From positions 1,550,001-1,614,000 of the forward strand of contig CATQHW010000002.1 of NCBI GenBank assembly GCA_958296075.1: 64,000 nucleotides of DNA, given 5' to 3'. This DNA is from an uncultured Spirochaetia bacterium (lineage in GTDB: Bacteria > Spirochaetota > Spirochaetia > SZUA-6 > Bin103). The stretch's first letter is position 1, and each line of letters starts with the position of its first letter. Shown here piece by piece: positions 43,022 to 51,624 of the stretch. Position numbers and translations under genes: made by a program. The notes under the pieces were generated by a model, which made no database searches, had not been told where the DNA came from, and saw only the letters and a program-made list of their open reading frames with translations.

Positions 43022-43054
43022 CCTTATCCGGGCGCATGCCCGGCAAACATAAGG
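43022..43054 (+). promoter_or_regulatory. Intercistronic hairpin before the binding-protein gene
   Basis: CCTTAT plus CCGGGC (43022-43033) pair with GCCCGG (43038-43043) and ATAAGG (43049-43054) around a GCAT loop, with a five-base bulge. Such hairpins often stabilise or uncouple the abundant binding-protein message. The AGGAG box follows at 43056-43060. Confidence 0.55.
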
Positions 43055-43066
43055 CAGGAGGTTACG

Positions 43067-44686
43067 ATGAGAGGACTCATCAGGACGCCGGCGATGGTAT
43101 TCGCCGCGCTGCTGGTAGTCGCGACGTTCGGCTTCGCGGAAGGCACCGAAGAGCAGGCTTCCGGGGAGCGTATCGAGGTCACCCTGGGGAGCATCAACAT
43201 CGGTGCGGCGTTCCCGGAGGGAGTCGACGATCCGATGCGCGACTACCTCGAGGAGAGGTTCAACATGACCCTCACGCCGAAGGACTACAACTGGGGAGAC
43301 CTGGAAACCAAGATCAACACCTGGGCGGCCTCGGCGACGCTTCCGGACGTGTTCTTCCTCGCCCACATCGGCACCGGCCGGTACTTTCAATGGATCCAGG
43401 ACGGCGTGGTCCGGGCTCTGCCGGAAGACCTTTCGGCGTGGCCGGACCTGCAGTGGACGATCGAAAACACCGGCGTGCGGGAGTATGACGTGGACGGCCG
43501 GACCTACGCGCTGCCGAGGGGGGGGGCGAGGGTCCTTCCTGCCAGCCACCCGGCGTTGGCGACCTCGAACCTGTCCTGGGGGGGCCGGACCCTGTTCGTG
43601 CGGAAGGACTGGATGGAGAAGCTCGGCATCGACGACCCACAGACCGCCGAGGAATTCATCGAGATGTGCGTCCGGTTCGCCACCGAAGATCCGGACGGAA
43701 ACGGCCAGGACGACACCATGGGCTTCACCCTGCGGGCGATCTGGCCCTTCCACAGCCAGACGTTCGGCTATGGATTCACCGACGGGGCGTGGATCAAGGT
43801 GGGCGACGAGTACCACCTGGGTCACACCACCAGAGCGGCGTTCGAGCTGTTCAGCTTCCTGCGCGAGCTCTATCAGCGCGGCGGCCTTGACCCGGACTTC
43901 GTGTTGAACACGGGCGGCTTCGATTCGGTGGATCTGTTCGCGACCGACAAGGCGGGGCTGACCAACTTCCAGTCGGTGCCCGTGCATTACAACGGGTTCG
44001 TGGACCGCTGGAATCAGTTCAATCCGGACCGGCCCTTCTTCGACCACGTGAAGGTCCTGCGGCCCTTCCCGGTCGACGGTTACGACGTTCACGCCATAGG
44101 GCGCGCCGGCGAGACCGGGTTCTGGTCGGAGAGCTACGTCGCCGGCACCGTCGACGACGAGAAGATGAGCCGCATCCTGGACCTCTACGACTATCTCTAC
44201 AGCCAGGAAGGCATCATGACGGTCATGTTCGGGGTCGAGGGAGAGGACTACCGGATGGATGGCGCCGACATCGTGCCCCTGAAGACCGACGATGAGGGCA
44301 ACCCGTTGCTGGCCAGCGATCTCTACCCGATCATGAGCGCGGCCGGCGGCTTCTCCTACCTGGCCAACTGGCCCGAAGACGCGGTGCAGTACGTCAATCC
44401 GAAGTTCCCGGCGGAGGTGCGCGACGCCTCCATCGCCGAGGTCGAGTGGTTTCACTCGGTCGGCGGCAAGGACACGCCGGCGATTCCCGCCGTGCAGGCG
44501 ATCGACGTTCCCGAAAAGCAGAACCTGACCATCGACGTCGGCGCCTCCTGGGCCCGATTCATCCTGGATGACTCCGGGAAGTCGGACGAAGAGCTCTATC
44601 AGGAGATGGTCGCCGAGTGGAACGCCAACGGCTATCAGGCGGCGGTCGACGCGATCACCGCCAAGGCGAAGGAGATGGGCCTCTAG
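43067..44686 (+). CDS. Extracellular solute-binding protein (LipO/LplA type)
   Basis: 539 residues. The N-terminal export signal is cut near GFA-EGTEE; there is no lipobox cysteine, so it is periplasmic rather than lipid-anchored. It has typical family-1 features: an opening beta strand VTLGSINIG, a DGRTYALPR segment, TLFVRKDWMEKLGI, and the calcium-like loop DPDGNGQDDTMGF (about 205). ATG at 43067 with a strong AGGAGG site. Two G-runs (9 at about 43518 and 7 at about 43578) lie in the same coding region. It delivers the sugar ligand to the permeases encoded upstream. Confidence 0.93.
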   Translation: MRGLIRTPAMVFAALLVVATFGFAEGTEEQASGERIEVTLGSINIGAAFPEGVDDPMRDYLEERFNMTLTPKDYNWGDLETKINTWAASATLPDVFFLAHIGTGRYFQWIQDGVVRALPEDLSAWPDLQWTIENTGVREYDVDGRTYALPRGGARVLPASHPALATSNLSWGGRTLFVRKDWMEKLGIDDPQTAEEFIEMCVRFATEDPDGNGQDDTMGFTLRAIWPFHSQTFGYGFTDGAWIKVGDEYHLGHTTRAAFELFSFLRELYQRGGLDPDFVLNTGGFDSVDLFATDKAGLTNFQSVPVHYNGFVDRWNQFNPDRPFFDHVKVLRPFPVDGYDVHAIGRAGETGFWSESYVAGTVDDEKMSRILDLYDYLYSQEGIMTVMFGVEGEDYRMDGADIVPLKTDDEGNPLLASDLYPIMSAAGGFSYLANWPEDAVQYVNPKFPAEVRDASIAEVEWFHSVGGKDTPAIPAVQAIDVPEKQNLTIDVGASWARFILDDSGKSDEELYQEMVAEWNANGYQAAVDAITAKAKEMGL

Positions 44687-44704
44687 CCCGATTCCGTTTG
44701 CCGT

Positions 44705-44737
44705 GGGCCGTACCACCGCCGTACGGTGGTGCGGCCC
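44705..44737. terminator. Strong hairpin between convergent genes
   Basis: GGGCCG-T-ACCACCG pairs with CGGTGGT-G-CGGCCC around CCGTA: 14 bp with one U-G pair. It sits between the ends of the binding-protein gene and hsdR and may terminate both. A weaker repeat (GTGGAGC/GCTCCAC, about 44747-44773) follows. No T-run. Confidence 0.6.
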
Positions 44738-44812
44738 GCTTGGCGCCGTGGAGCGATCCGATCCCCTGCTCCACGTCATGCCTGCGAACTGTTGCCGCCC
44801 GGTGCCGCACGG

Positions 44813-47800
44813 CTATGGAGATGACGGCGCGGCGCCTGCCGGCTCGCAGGCCAGATCGAACACCGTGTCGGTCATCCAGCGCTTGAAGCTGTCATTGTCC
44901 ATGAACTGCTTGAAGAGCTGGGTGTCGTCGCGCATCACCGCGGTCATCACCCGCAGCAGCGCCCGGTCGTGCTCGATGCGGGCGTTCTGCCGGTCGGAGT
45001 TCCGCTGCGCGTTGCGGAAGGCGGTGTCCGCGGCCACGCGGGCGGGAATCGTTTCGGTGATGAGTTGCCGCACGTGGTCGGCGTCTTCCCACTGGATGTC
45101 GCCGAAGTGCTCGTTGAAGGCGCGCAGGATGTTGGACAGCCGGTCCAGCTCCGGTTCGGGCCGGTAGCCGCCGCCGGCGGCCGGCACCGGCTCGATGGCG
45201 GCGTCCTGGTCCGGCAGCAGGATCCGCTGCAGCGCCTGCTTCTCGGCCCGGTAGCTGTCGAGGTCGATGGCGTCGAGGATGCCCTTGGCGAGGTCGTCTT
45301 CCGCGGGCGCCGGCAGCTTCGGGACCAGGAAGTTGAGGAAGATCGAGCGCTTCTCCCAGCCGGCGTTGGTGTACCGCAGGACGGCCGACAGAAAGGCGTA
45401 GGTGCGGATGAACCCCTTGGCGTTGCCCTTGAACGCGACCTGCCCGTCCTCGTCCAGATCGCGCCGGTAGACCGCCGCGCAGGCGTCGAGGATCGGATCG
45501 AGCCGGTCGCGCTCGGCGCCGCTCAGGTAGCGCCGCACGAACTCCTCGATCTGCTCCCCGGAATAGACCTGGGCGCGGTCCAGATCGGCCTGCAGATCGT
45601 GCAGCCGGTCGGGGTCGGTCTCGTCGGCCAGGATCGTCGCCCGGTAGAAGTCCGCGAAGGCATCGCGGATGGTGTCGGCGTCGTTCAGGAAGTCGAGCAC
45701 GAAGACGTCGTGCTTGCCGGGATGCGCGCGGTTGAGGCGCGACAGGGTCTGCACCGCCTTGATGCCGGACAGCGTCTTGTCCACGTACATCGTATGCAGC
45801 AGCGGCTCGTCGTAGCCGGTCTGGAACTTGTCCGCGCACACCAGGAAGCGGTAGGGCTCCTCCCGGAATTGGTCGGCGATCTGCGCGGAGGGCAGGCCGT
45901 TCAGCGACGCCTCGGTGACCCTGGCGCCGCCGAAGTCGTGCTCACCGGAGAAGGCGGCCAGTGCCCGGTACGGGCTCTTGCGCTCCTCGAGATAGGCGCG
46001 GATGGCGTAGAAGTACTGGATCGCGCGCTCGATGCCGCCGGTGACCACCATCGCCCGCGCCGCGCCGCCGATCTTGTGCTGCGCCAGCACCTGGTCGTGG
46101 AAGTGGTCGATCATGATCTCGGCCTTGAGGCGGATCGCGTGGTCGCTGCCCTCCACGAAGCGGCGCAGTTTCTTCTGCGCCTTGCCGGCGTCGAACTCCG
46201 GGTCGTCGGCCACCGTCTTGGTGAGCCGGTAGTAGCTGGCGACCGGCGTGTAGTGGGCCAGCACGTCGAGGATGAACCCCTCCTGGATCGCCTGTTTCAT
46301 GGTGTAGCCGTGGAAGGCGTGATGCCGAACGGCGCCGTCCGGCTGCGGGTCGGGAGCGCCGAAGATTTCCAGCGTCTTGTTCTTGGGCGTCGCGGTGAAC
46401 GCGAAGTAGCTGGCGCTGGGGAGCAGCCGGCGCGACTCCATCAGGCGGTTGATCCGGTCCTCGAAGGTCTCCTCCTCGCCCACCTCGCCGGCCTCCGAGA
46501 GCGCCTGCGTCATGGCCGCGCTGGTGCGGCCGCCCTGGCTGGAGTGCGCCTCGTCGATGATGATCGCGAACCGCCGCCGGCGCTGCTCATTGCCGATCTC
46601 GTCGAGGATGAACGGAAACTTCTGGACCGTGGAGATGATGATCTTCTTGCCGCTCTCGATGAAGCGGCGCAGGTCGCCCGAGCGGTCGGCGTGACCGACG
46701 GTCGCCCCGACCTGGGCGTATTGGCGGATCGTGTCGCGGATCTGCCGGTCGAGGATGCGCCGGTCGGTGACCACGATGATCGAGTCGAAGACCGGCGCGC
46801 CGTTCCGCGCCAGCCCGATCAGTTGGTGGGCCAGCCACGCGATGGAGTTGCTCTTACCGCTGCCGGCCGAGTGCTGGATCAGGTAGCGCCGTCCCGCGCC
46901 GTTGGTGGCGGCGTCGGCCAGCAGGCGGCGCACCACGTCGAGCTGATGGTAGCGCGGCCAGATCTGGGTCCGTTTCGTGCGGCCGGTCTCGACGTCCTTC
47001 GATGCCACCACCTGGGCGTAGTTTTCCAGGATGTCGGTCAGGCTCCGGCGGGGCAGCACCTCGCGCCACAGGTAGTCGATCGCCAGACCGTTGGGGTTGG
47101 GCGGGTTGCCGGCGCCGTCGTTCCAGCCGCGGTTGAAGGGCAGGAACCAGGACGCCTTGCCGGTCAGGTGGGTGCAGAAGCGCACCTCGCGCTCGTCGGC
47201 CGCGAAGTGCGCGACGCAGCGGCCGAACTCGAAGAGCCGCTCGCGCGGGTCGCGGTCCTGCCGGTACTGGAGGACCGCGTCGGCCACGGTCTGCTTGGTA
47301 AGGCTGTTCTTCAACTCGAAGGTGAAGACCGGCAGGCCGTTGATGAACAGTCCGATGTCGAGCGCCCGCTGCGCCACGGCGCGGCTGTAGCGGAGCTGGC
47401 GGGTGACGGTGAAGCGGTTCAGTTCGAACCGTTCCGTCGCCCGCCGGTTGCCGGGCGACGGCGTGCCGTAGAAGAGGTCCAGGTGGCGCGCGCCGTGCTT
47501 GACGCCGTGGCGCAGTACGTCGATGGTGCCGCGCTTGCCGATCTCGCCCTGCAGGCGAGCCAGGAAGCGGCGCCGCGTCGGGCCGCCGGCGGAAAGCTCC
47601 AGCGCCGCGGCGGCCTCCGGCTGCGTAGCATGCAGGAAGGCGGCGAGCTGCGCCAGATCGACGCAGTGTTCGCGGTCGTAGTCGTGGAAGTTGCCGGCGC
47701 TCCACCCCACCCCGCCGTACCCGGCGGGCGGCTCGCCGATCGTCCCCTCCGCCGGCGGATCGCACGGGTGCCCGGCCAGCCCCATGCAGACCGACCGTTC

Positions 47801-47836
47801 GAGCCCCCGTTCGGACGTATCGGTGGAGCTACCCAT
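44813..47836 (-). CDS. hsdR: Type I restriction enzyme R subunit (HsdR)
   Basis: 1007 residues. The N-terminal PD-(D/E)xK nuclease carries FTFELKNSLTKQTVADAV, with the QYRQDR motif after it. The SF2 translocase has Walker A AGSGKSN, DEAH box IIIDEAHSS, FTATPKNKTL and the motif VI region QTLSRLNRAHPGKHDVFVLD. A C-terminal helical assembly domain ends the protein. HsdR cleaves unmodified DNA after translocation by the HsdMSR complex. It overlaps the upstream 333-residue gene by 8 bases. Base use is GC-rich like the genome, unlike the four genes before it. Confidence 0.95.
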   Translation of the reverse strand: MGSSTDTSERGLERSVCMGLAGHPCDPPAEGTIGEPPAGYGGVGWSAGNFHDYDREHCVDLAQLAAFLHATQPEAAAALELSAGGPTRRRFLARLQGEIGKRGTIDVLRHGVKHGARHLDLFYGTPSPGNRRATERFELNRFTVTRQLRYSRAVAQRALDIGLFINGLPVFTFELKNSLTKQTVADAVLQYRQDRDPRERLFEFGRCVAHFAADEREVRFCTHLTGKASWFLPFNRGWNDGAGNPPNPNGLAIDYLWREVLPRRSLTDILENYAQVVASKDVETGRTKRTQIWPRYHQLDVVRRLLADAATNGAGRRYLIQHSAGSGKSNSIAWLAHQLIGLARNGAPVFDSIIVVTDRRILDRQIRDTIRQYAQVGATVGHADRSGDLRRFIESGKKIIISTVQKFPFILDEIGNEQRRRRFAIIIDEAHSSQGGRTSAAMTQALSEAGEVGEEETFEDRINRLMESRRLLPSASYFAFTATPKNKTLEIFGAPDPQPDGAVRHHAFHGYTMKQAIQEGFILDVLAHYTPVASYYRLTKTVADDPEFDAGKAQKKLRRFVEGSDHAIRLKAEIMIDHFHDQVLAQHKIGGAARAMVVTGGIERAIQYFYAIRAYLEERKSPYRALAAFSGEHDFGGARVTEASLNGLPSAQIADQFREEPYRFLVCADKFQTGYDEPLLHTMYVDKTLSGIKAVQTLSRLNRAHPGKHDVFVLDFLNDADTIRDAFADFYRATILADETDPDRLHDLQADLDRAQVYSGEQIEEFVRRYLSGAERDRLDPILDACAAVYRRDLDEDGQVAFKGNAKGFIRTYAFLSAVLRYTNAGWEKRSIFLNFLVPKLPAPAEDDLAKGILDAIDLDSYRAEKQALQRILLPDQDAAIEPVPAAGGGYRPEPELDRLSNILRAFNEHFGDIQWEDADHVRQLITETIPARVAADTAFRNAQRNSDRQNARIEHDRALLRVMTAVMRDDTQLFKQFMDNDSFKRWMTDTVFDLACEPAGAAPSSP

Positions 47837-48830
47837 CTGTCGTCTCCACCGGATACTCAGTCTGCGTGTCTACCTCCAATCCGATTACTCTTATCAACCG
47901 CGGCGTACCACCAACCTGCTCATAGCGACCATGCACGCGAACTTCCCTATCCAATAGAGCACGCTCGTTCTTGACTTCCGCATCTGTATATATGCATCGT
48001 ATCGAACCCCCATCGATCTCCCTGACATGTCGGATCTCGAATCTCCTGGCATCCAGGTCGATCGCACGAACGGTACCGGAAAAGGTTGCGGTATCGCCTC
48101 CTGGTTTAACGGCATGCGCCACAGCTCTGAGAAGAACTTTCCGCGATTCAGCGGTAAGCGGCATCACGTCTTTGTCCGAAATAGTCGGCTCATAGAGTAC
48201 TAATTCATCCACTTTGCTCCGAGTCGATGGTGCGAGCCTGCTCGCGGCTACCAAGACCGCATCACGAACGGCCGGATCTGGCATCTCCTCCTCTATCGAG
48301 TCATCGACATGGTCGGAGCGCACGTACTGAGCGACTACCGCAATGCGCCTCATCGAGTCCCTGACCGAATCCAGAACCGGGTCCGGCAGAGCAAGGAATC
48401 CCTGACCATCAGCATCGCCGTCCCCATTCGAAGGGATCGATATACCGATGACAAGGCTTCCCTTGACCAACCCTGTCAGCAAGGGGTCGAGTCTGTCCGG
48501 CCAGGGCACGTCGCTATTGAGGCCAGCTATCGCCTTCGCCATGACCTGAATCTGTTTTCTCAGTCCATCAACAACCGATGCAACGATTTTCGTCGGGGCG
48601 CTTCCCTCTGCAATCGACTTTCCTGTAAAACGCGCCACAAGGTCCGACGAATCAATGAGCTGAGCAAGCGGAAACTCCTCCTGGTAGAGTTGACTCAGCA
48701 GGTCATAGTACGGACGCTCCAACTTATCCGTACGAATATCATTTCTCAGTGCCAAGCTTCGTGCGGACGCTATCTGATCATGAATGATCCGCGCCTTCTT
48801 CTCTACCAGATCGACCCACGAATCAGTCAT
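47829..48830 (-). CDS. Unknown protein inside the type I RM operon
   Basis: 333 residues, soluble. Helical N-terminal half (start TDSWVDLVEKKARIIHDQIA). The C-terminal ~75 residues are strand-rich (TATFSGTVRAIDLDARRFEI through RLIRVIGLEVDTQ) and look like a small beta barrel. I do not recognise a family. The gene has its own promoter (TTGACG-N16-TATACT) and runs into hsdR with an 8-base overlap, so the two are expressed together. Base composition is visibly less GC-rich than hsdR. A role in restriction control or an added defence function is inference only. Confidence 0.6.
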   Translation of the reverse strand: MTDSWVDLVEKKARIIHDQIASARSLALRNDIRTDKLERPYYDLLSQLYQEEFPLAQLIDSSDLVARFTGKSIAEGSAPTKIVASVVDGLRKQIQVMAKAIAGLNSDVPWPDRLDPLLTGLVKGSLVIGISIPSNGDGDADGQGFLALPDPVLDSVRDSMRRIAVVAQYVRSDHVDDSIEEEMPDPAVRDAVLVAASRLAPSTRSKVDELVLYEPTISDKDVMPLTAESRKVLLRAVAHAVKPGGDTATFSGTVRAIDLDARRFEIRHVREIDGGSIRCIYTDAEVKNERALLDREVRVHGRYEQVGGTPRLIRVIGLEVDTQTEYPVETTDG

Positions 48831-48841
48831 CGTGTACCCTC

Positions 48842-48869
48842 AGTATACCCTGCAGTTGCTGGTCGTCAA
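48842..48869 (-). promoter_or_regulatory. Internal promoter TTGACG-N16-TATACT in the RM operon
   Basis: On the minus strand TTGACG (48869-48864) and TATACT (48847-48842), 16 bases apart, are the closest to sigma-70 consensus in the window. They lie in the 104-bp gap before the 333-residue gene, so hsdR can be transcribed separately from hsdMS. Confidence 0.65.
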
Positions 48870-48934
48870 TCCCCAGGAGCGCGAAACGAGGCAGCGATAC
48901 GCGACGTGATTCGTCCGTGTCGACGGCCGCGTCG

Positions 48935-49714
48935 TCATGCCGCATTGCTCAAAATGGCGGCGAACTCCTCCGGCCGCGACCAGTATGACACGGTCGAGAC
49001 CGATTCGATCAACCGAAAGTCCTCGTCAGTCCACACGTCGAACGTATCGTCGAACAGCGAGACAAACGTCAGAGCGTTCGGGCCTCCGGTGAAGTGATGC
49101 AGATCGTACCAGGCGGCCAGCACCTGCTCGGACACTCGGTGCGCTGCCGCCCGATTCATCGTGCTCAGCACTTGAATCAAAGAACTGCGCATCGTCGTCC
49201 GAACCTGAAAGTCGACCGTCCATGCACGTCCCGACCGCCCGGTCAGCTTTGGCCGGCGGTCAAAGCCGAACTCGCGCTCCGTCAGGAAGTCCGCCACCTC
49301 GTCGGTGATGCACTGCACTGTCTGCGTTCGGAACGTGAACCACAGGTCGGATACGCGCAGCGCCGCCTGCGCCACCCGATTGATGACCTGAGGCAACTGG
49401 TCGCCGCTCCGGCACGTCGCCTGCAGCATCCCGCGGTAGAACTCCGTTCCATGTGTCACACACGTGTCTTCGATAAGCCGATTCTGCTTCGGTGATCGAC
49501 GCGAAGCAACCGACTGCATGCGAAGCCAGCCCGTGGTCTCCGCAAGATCGCTGACCGTCACCACGTCGCCCTCGGCCCTGCAGAACAGATCGATGTTGTC
49601 TCCGTCCGGATACAGGAACGGCGTACGAATTCGTAAGTAGTCTCCCTGTTCCGAGCACGTGAACAACAAGCCAGTCTCTCGTTGCAGCTTTCGGCACAAC
49701 TGGTTTACGTCCAC
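48935..49714 (-). CDS. DUF1828/DUF1829-like protein
   Basis: 259 residues. The N-terminal half (TPFLYPDGDNIDLFCRAEGD, then VVTVSDLAETTGWLRM) fits the DUF1828 pattern of a short beta domain with a conserved D-x-x-x-T segment. The C-terminal half (about 150-255) resembles the DUF1829 partner domain. Function unknown; such proteins are often seen near phage-defence or mobile genes. It overlaps the upstream 165-residue gene by 10 bases. AT-richer than the flanking hsd genes. Confidence 0.6.
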   Translation of the reverse strand: MDVNQLCRKLQRETGLLFTCSEQGDYLRIRTPFLYPDGDNIDLFCRAEGDVVTVSDLAETTGWLRMQSVASRRSPKQNRLIEDTCVTHGTEFYRGMLQATCRSGDQLPQVINRVAQAALRVSDLWFTFRTQTVQCITDEVADFLTEREFGFDRRPKLTGRSGRAWTVDFQVRTTMRSSLIQVLSTMNRAAAHRVSEQVLAAWYDLHHFTGGPNALTFVSLFDDTFDVWTDEDFRLIESVSTVSYWSRPEEFAAILSNAA

Positions 49715-50202
49715 AGCGTCAACTCCTTCTGTATTGCCGGCGGTTCCATGCCGCTGTCGTGGCGAATACCGGCTTCGGTACAGAACTCCCTCCAGACCTT
49801 TACCGGATCTGCAACCGGCGCCTCTATGTCGTCAGGCACATACGCGTTCTTGTCTGCGTAACGCTCCGACCACCTGTGCTTGTGCTTCTCTCCTACCTGA
49901 TCGCACCCCGGATTATGATGATCCTTGCCCAAATCAAGGCCGTAGATGCGTCCTGATGTTTTCAGAATAAGCGCGTAGCTCAACGTTCCAGCGGCGGAGT
50001 TATATCGACCGTTGATGAACAGCGGCCAACCGCCCGCCGACTCGACTTCCACGCGAAACTCACGCGCCGGCGAATGATCCTCGTCCTCCATCCAGATAAT
50101 CGGCCCCGTAATGCGTTTCGTGTCATCTTTCATGATGGATTCGAACTCGGCGTCAGTGAGACGCAATCTCGTTCTCGATCTACCTGTCGAGGCATCTGAC
50201 AT
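49705..50202 (-). CDS. Unknown protein after hsdS
   Basis: 165 residues, soluble, mixed alpha/beta. It has a beta-rich middle (EFRVEVESAGGWPLFINGRY, then a YALILKTSGRIYGLDLG segment) and an HHNP-x-C sequence followed by HKHRWSERY, a cluster of His/Cys residues that could bind metal or nucleic acid. No family recognised with confidence. It abuts hsdS directly (stop of hsdS at 50203) and overlaps the DUF1828-like gene, so these two act as a pair. Confidence 0.6.
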   Translation of the reverse strand: MSDASTGRSRTRLRLTDAEFESIMKDDTKRITGPIIWMEDEDHSPAREFRVEVESAGGWPLFINGRYNSAAGTLSYALILKTSGRIYGLDLGKDHHNPGCDQVGEKHKHRWSERYADKNAYVPDDIEAPVADPVKVWREFCTEAGIRHDSGMEPPAIQKELTLWT

Positions 50203-51624
50203 CTAACTACATTCTCCTCTGACGTCGGGCAAATCAGCGGCCATGCCGACGTTGAGTCTACCGGTCACGACATCAGCGATCAGACGACTGCGGTAGTCGC
50301 TCAGCAGCATCATTTGGTGACGGGTGCGGTGAATCGCGGCGGTGATCTTCTCAATCGCACTGTCGAGGTAGCGGACGATGGCCGCTTGTTCGGCGATTGA
50401 TGGAAGCGGTAGCGGACAGTTGGCATACTTCTCGCCGTTTACGTTTTCGATGGTCGAAGTTATCGCTTTCACCCGCAAGAACTCGACGAAGGATCGTGTC
50501 TTCGTGAACAAGAATACGTATTTGGAAAGAACGTCTGAAGCCAGAACGAATCGGACCAGATAGCCAGCGTACGAGCATGGACCGTGTTTCTTGCCATCAT
50601 AGAGAAAAGAACGACCAATAGTACCACTTCGGGAAATTAGCAGGTCACCGTCAGCTAGCCTATAATCACGGACCATATAACATGGAAGAAAGACTCCGCC
50701 GACTTTCAATCCACCATCATCCATTACATCCGTCGTCCTCAAGAAACGTACGCCGGCCTGTGTATAGGAAGCTGCGGGTATATTGGCACCATAGAGTGCA
50801 GACCGAGAACAAACCTGCTTCAATCTACGGACATCCCAGCGATCTGGTACGTCTCCTAGCCATTCCACACCGGATGGCTTGTAGGCCGGGTACGGCTTGC
50901 CGGTTCTGACGTCGATCTGTCCGGTAACGGCTTGGTGAATGATGGTCTGCTTCTGCTCCTCGAGCAGTGCAATCAACTCCTGTTTGGCTCTGATGTAGCG
51001 CTGGATGTGGCGGTCAGCATGGTCGAGGAAGTGGGCGATGGAGGCCTGTTCGGGTAGTGGTGGAAGGGGTATCCTGACCGCCTTGATTGCGTTGTGTGTC
51101 AGCCCGAACCGAGTGACCCCGTTTGCATGTACATGCAACTGACTCGCGACAGCCGTACTCTGCAGAGCACGAAACAGATAACCAGGGTGGGTACATTCGA
51201 GATATGGACGAAGTAATGCCAGATGGTAGCCACTGACTACTCCTGGGTCGGTTTCCTCAACAAGAGCGGGAACACCTATGTCGTTCCAAGCCTCGGAGTC
51301 CTTCGTGATCAGCACGTCTCCGGATCGCAGGCCAAGGCGTTCGATCTCGACCTCGGTAGCGGTCGCGTGCATGAACGGCAATCCCGGCCTGATGCGGTCA
51401 TTCTTGTAGACGTCGACATAGTTGCAGAGACGGACTTTGGTTTCGTTTTCGCGTGAGTACTTGTCTACGTTGCTTACGCGCATATCAGCCACGTTCCTCA
51501 GGCGCCAAACATTCCAATGAGCAGGCACTTTACCCAGCCACTTCACCCCTGAGTCCTTCATGTTCGGATAGGGCTTGAGGTTGGCGGTCATGGATTTCAG
51601 AATGCCGTGATCAGACATCTTCAC
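50203..51624 (-). CDS. hsdS: Type I restriction specificity subunit (HsdS)
   Basis: 473 residues with two target-recognition domains, each introduced by the same boundary motif (SGVKWLGKVPAHW near 25 and SGVEWLGDVPDRW near 240). Each ends with a conserved helix region (LPPLPEQASIAHFLDHADRH and LPSIAEQAAIVRYLDSAIEK). Each TRD reads one half of the bipartite target. The gene overlaps hsdM by 14 bases. Lower GC and different codon use than hsdM indicate that the specificity gene was exchanged. Confidence 0.95.
   Translation of the reverse strand: MKMSDHGILKSMTANLKPYPNMKDSGVKWLGKVPAHWNVWRLRNVADMRVSNVDKYSRENETKVRLCNYVDVYKNDRIRPGLPFMHATATEVEIERLGLRSGDVLITKDSEAWNDIGVPALVEETDPGVVSGYHLALLRPYLECTHPGYLFRALQSTAVASQLHVHANGVTRFGLTHNAIKAVRIPLPPLPEQASIAHFLDHADRHIQRYIRAKQELIALLEEQKQTIIHQAVTGQIDVRTGKPYPAYKPSGVEWLGDVPDRWDVRRLKQVCSRSALYGANIPAASYTQAGVRFLRTTDVMDDGGLKVGGVFLPCYMVRDYRLADGDLLISRSGTIGRSFLYDGKKHGPCSYAGYLVRFVLASDVLSKYVFLFTKTRSFVEFLRVKAITSTIENVNGEKYANCPLPLPSIAEQAAIVRYLDSAIEKITAAIHRTRHQMMLLSDYRSRLIADVVTGRLNVGMAADLPDVRGECS

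Noticed and set aside
44969-47974. A 1001-codon open frame antisense to hsdR
   Set aside because: hsdR on the opposite strand carries all expected motifs; the antisense product is low-complexity and unrelated to any known fold.
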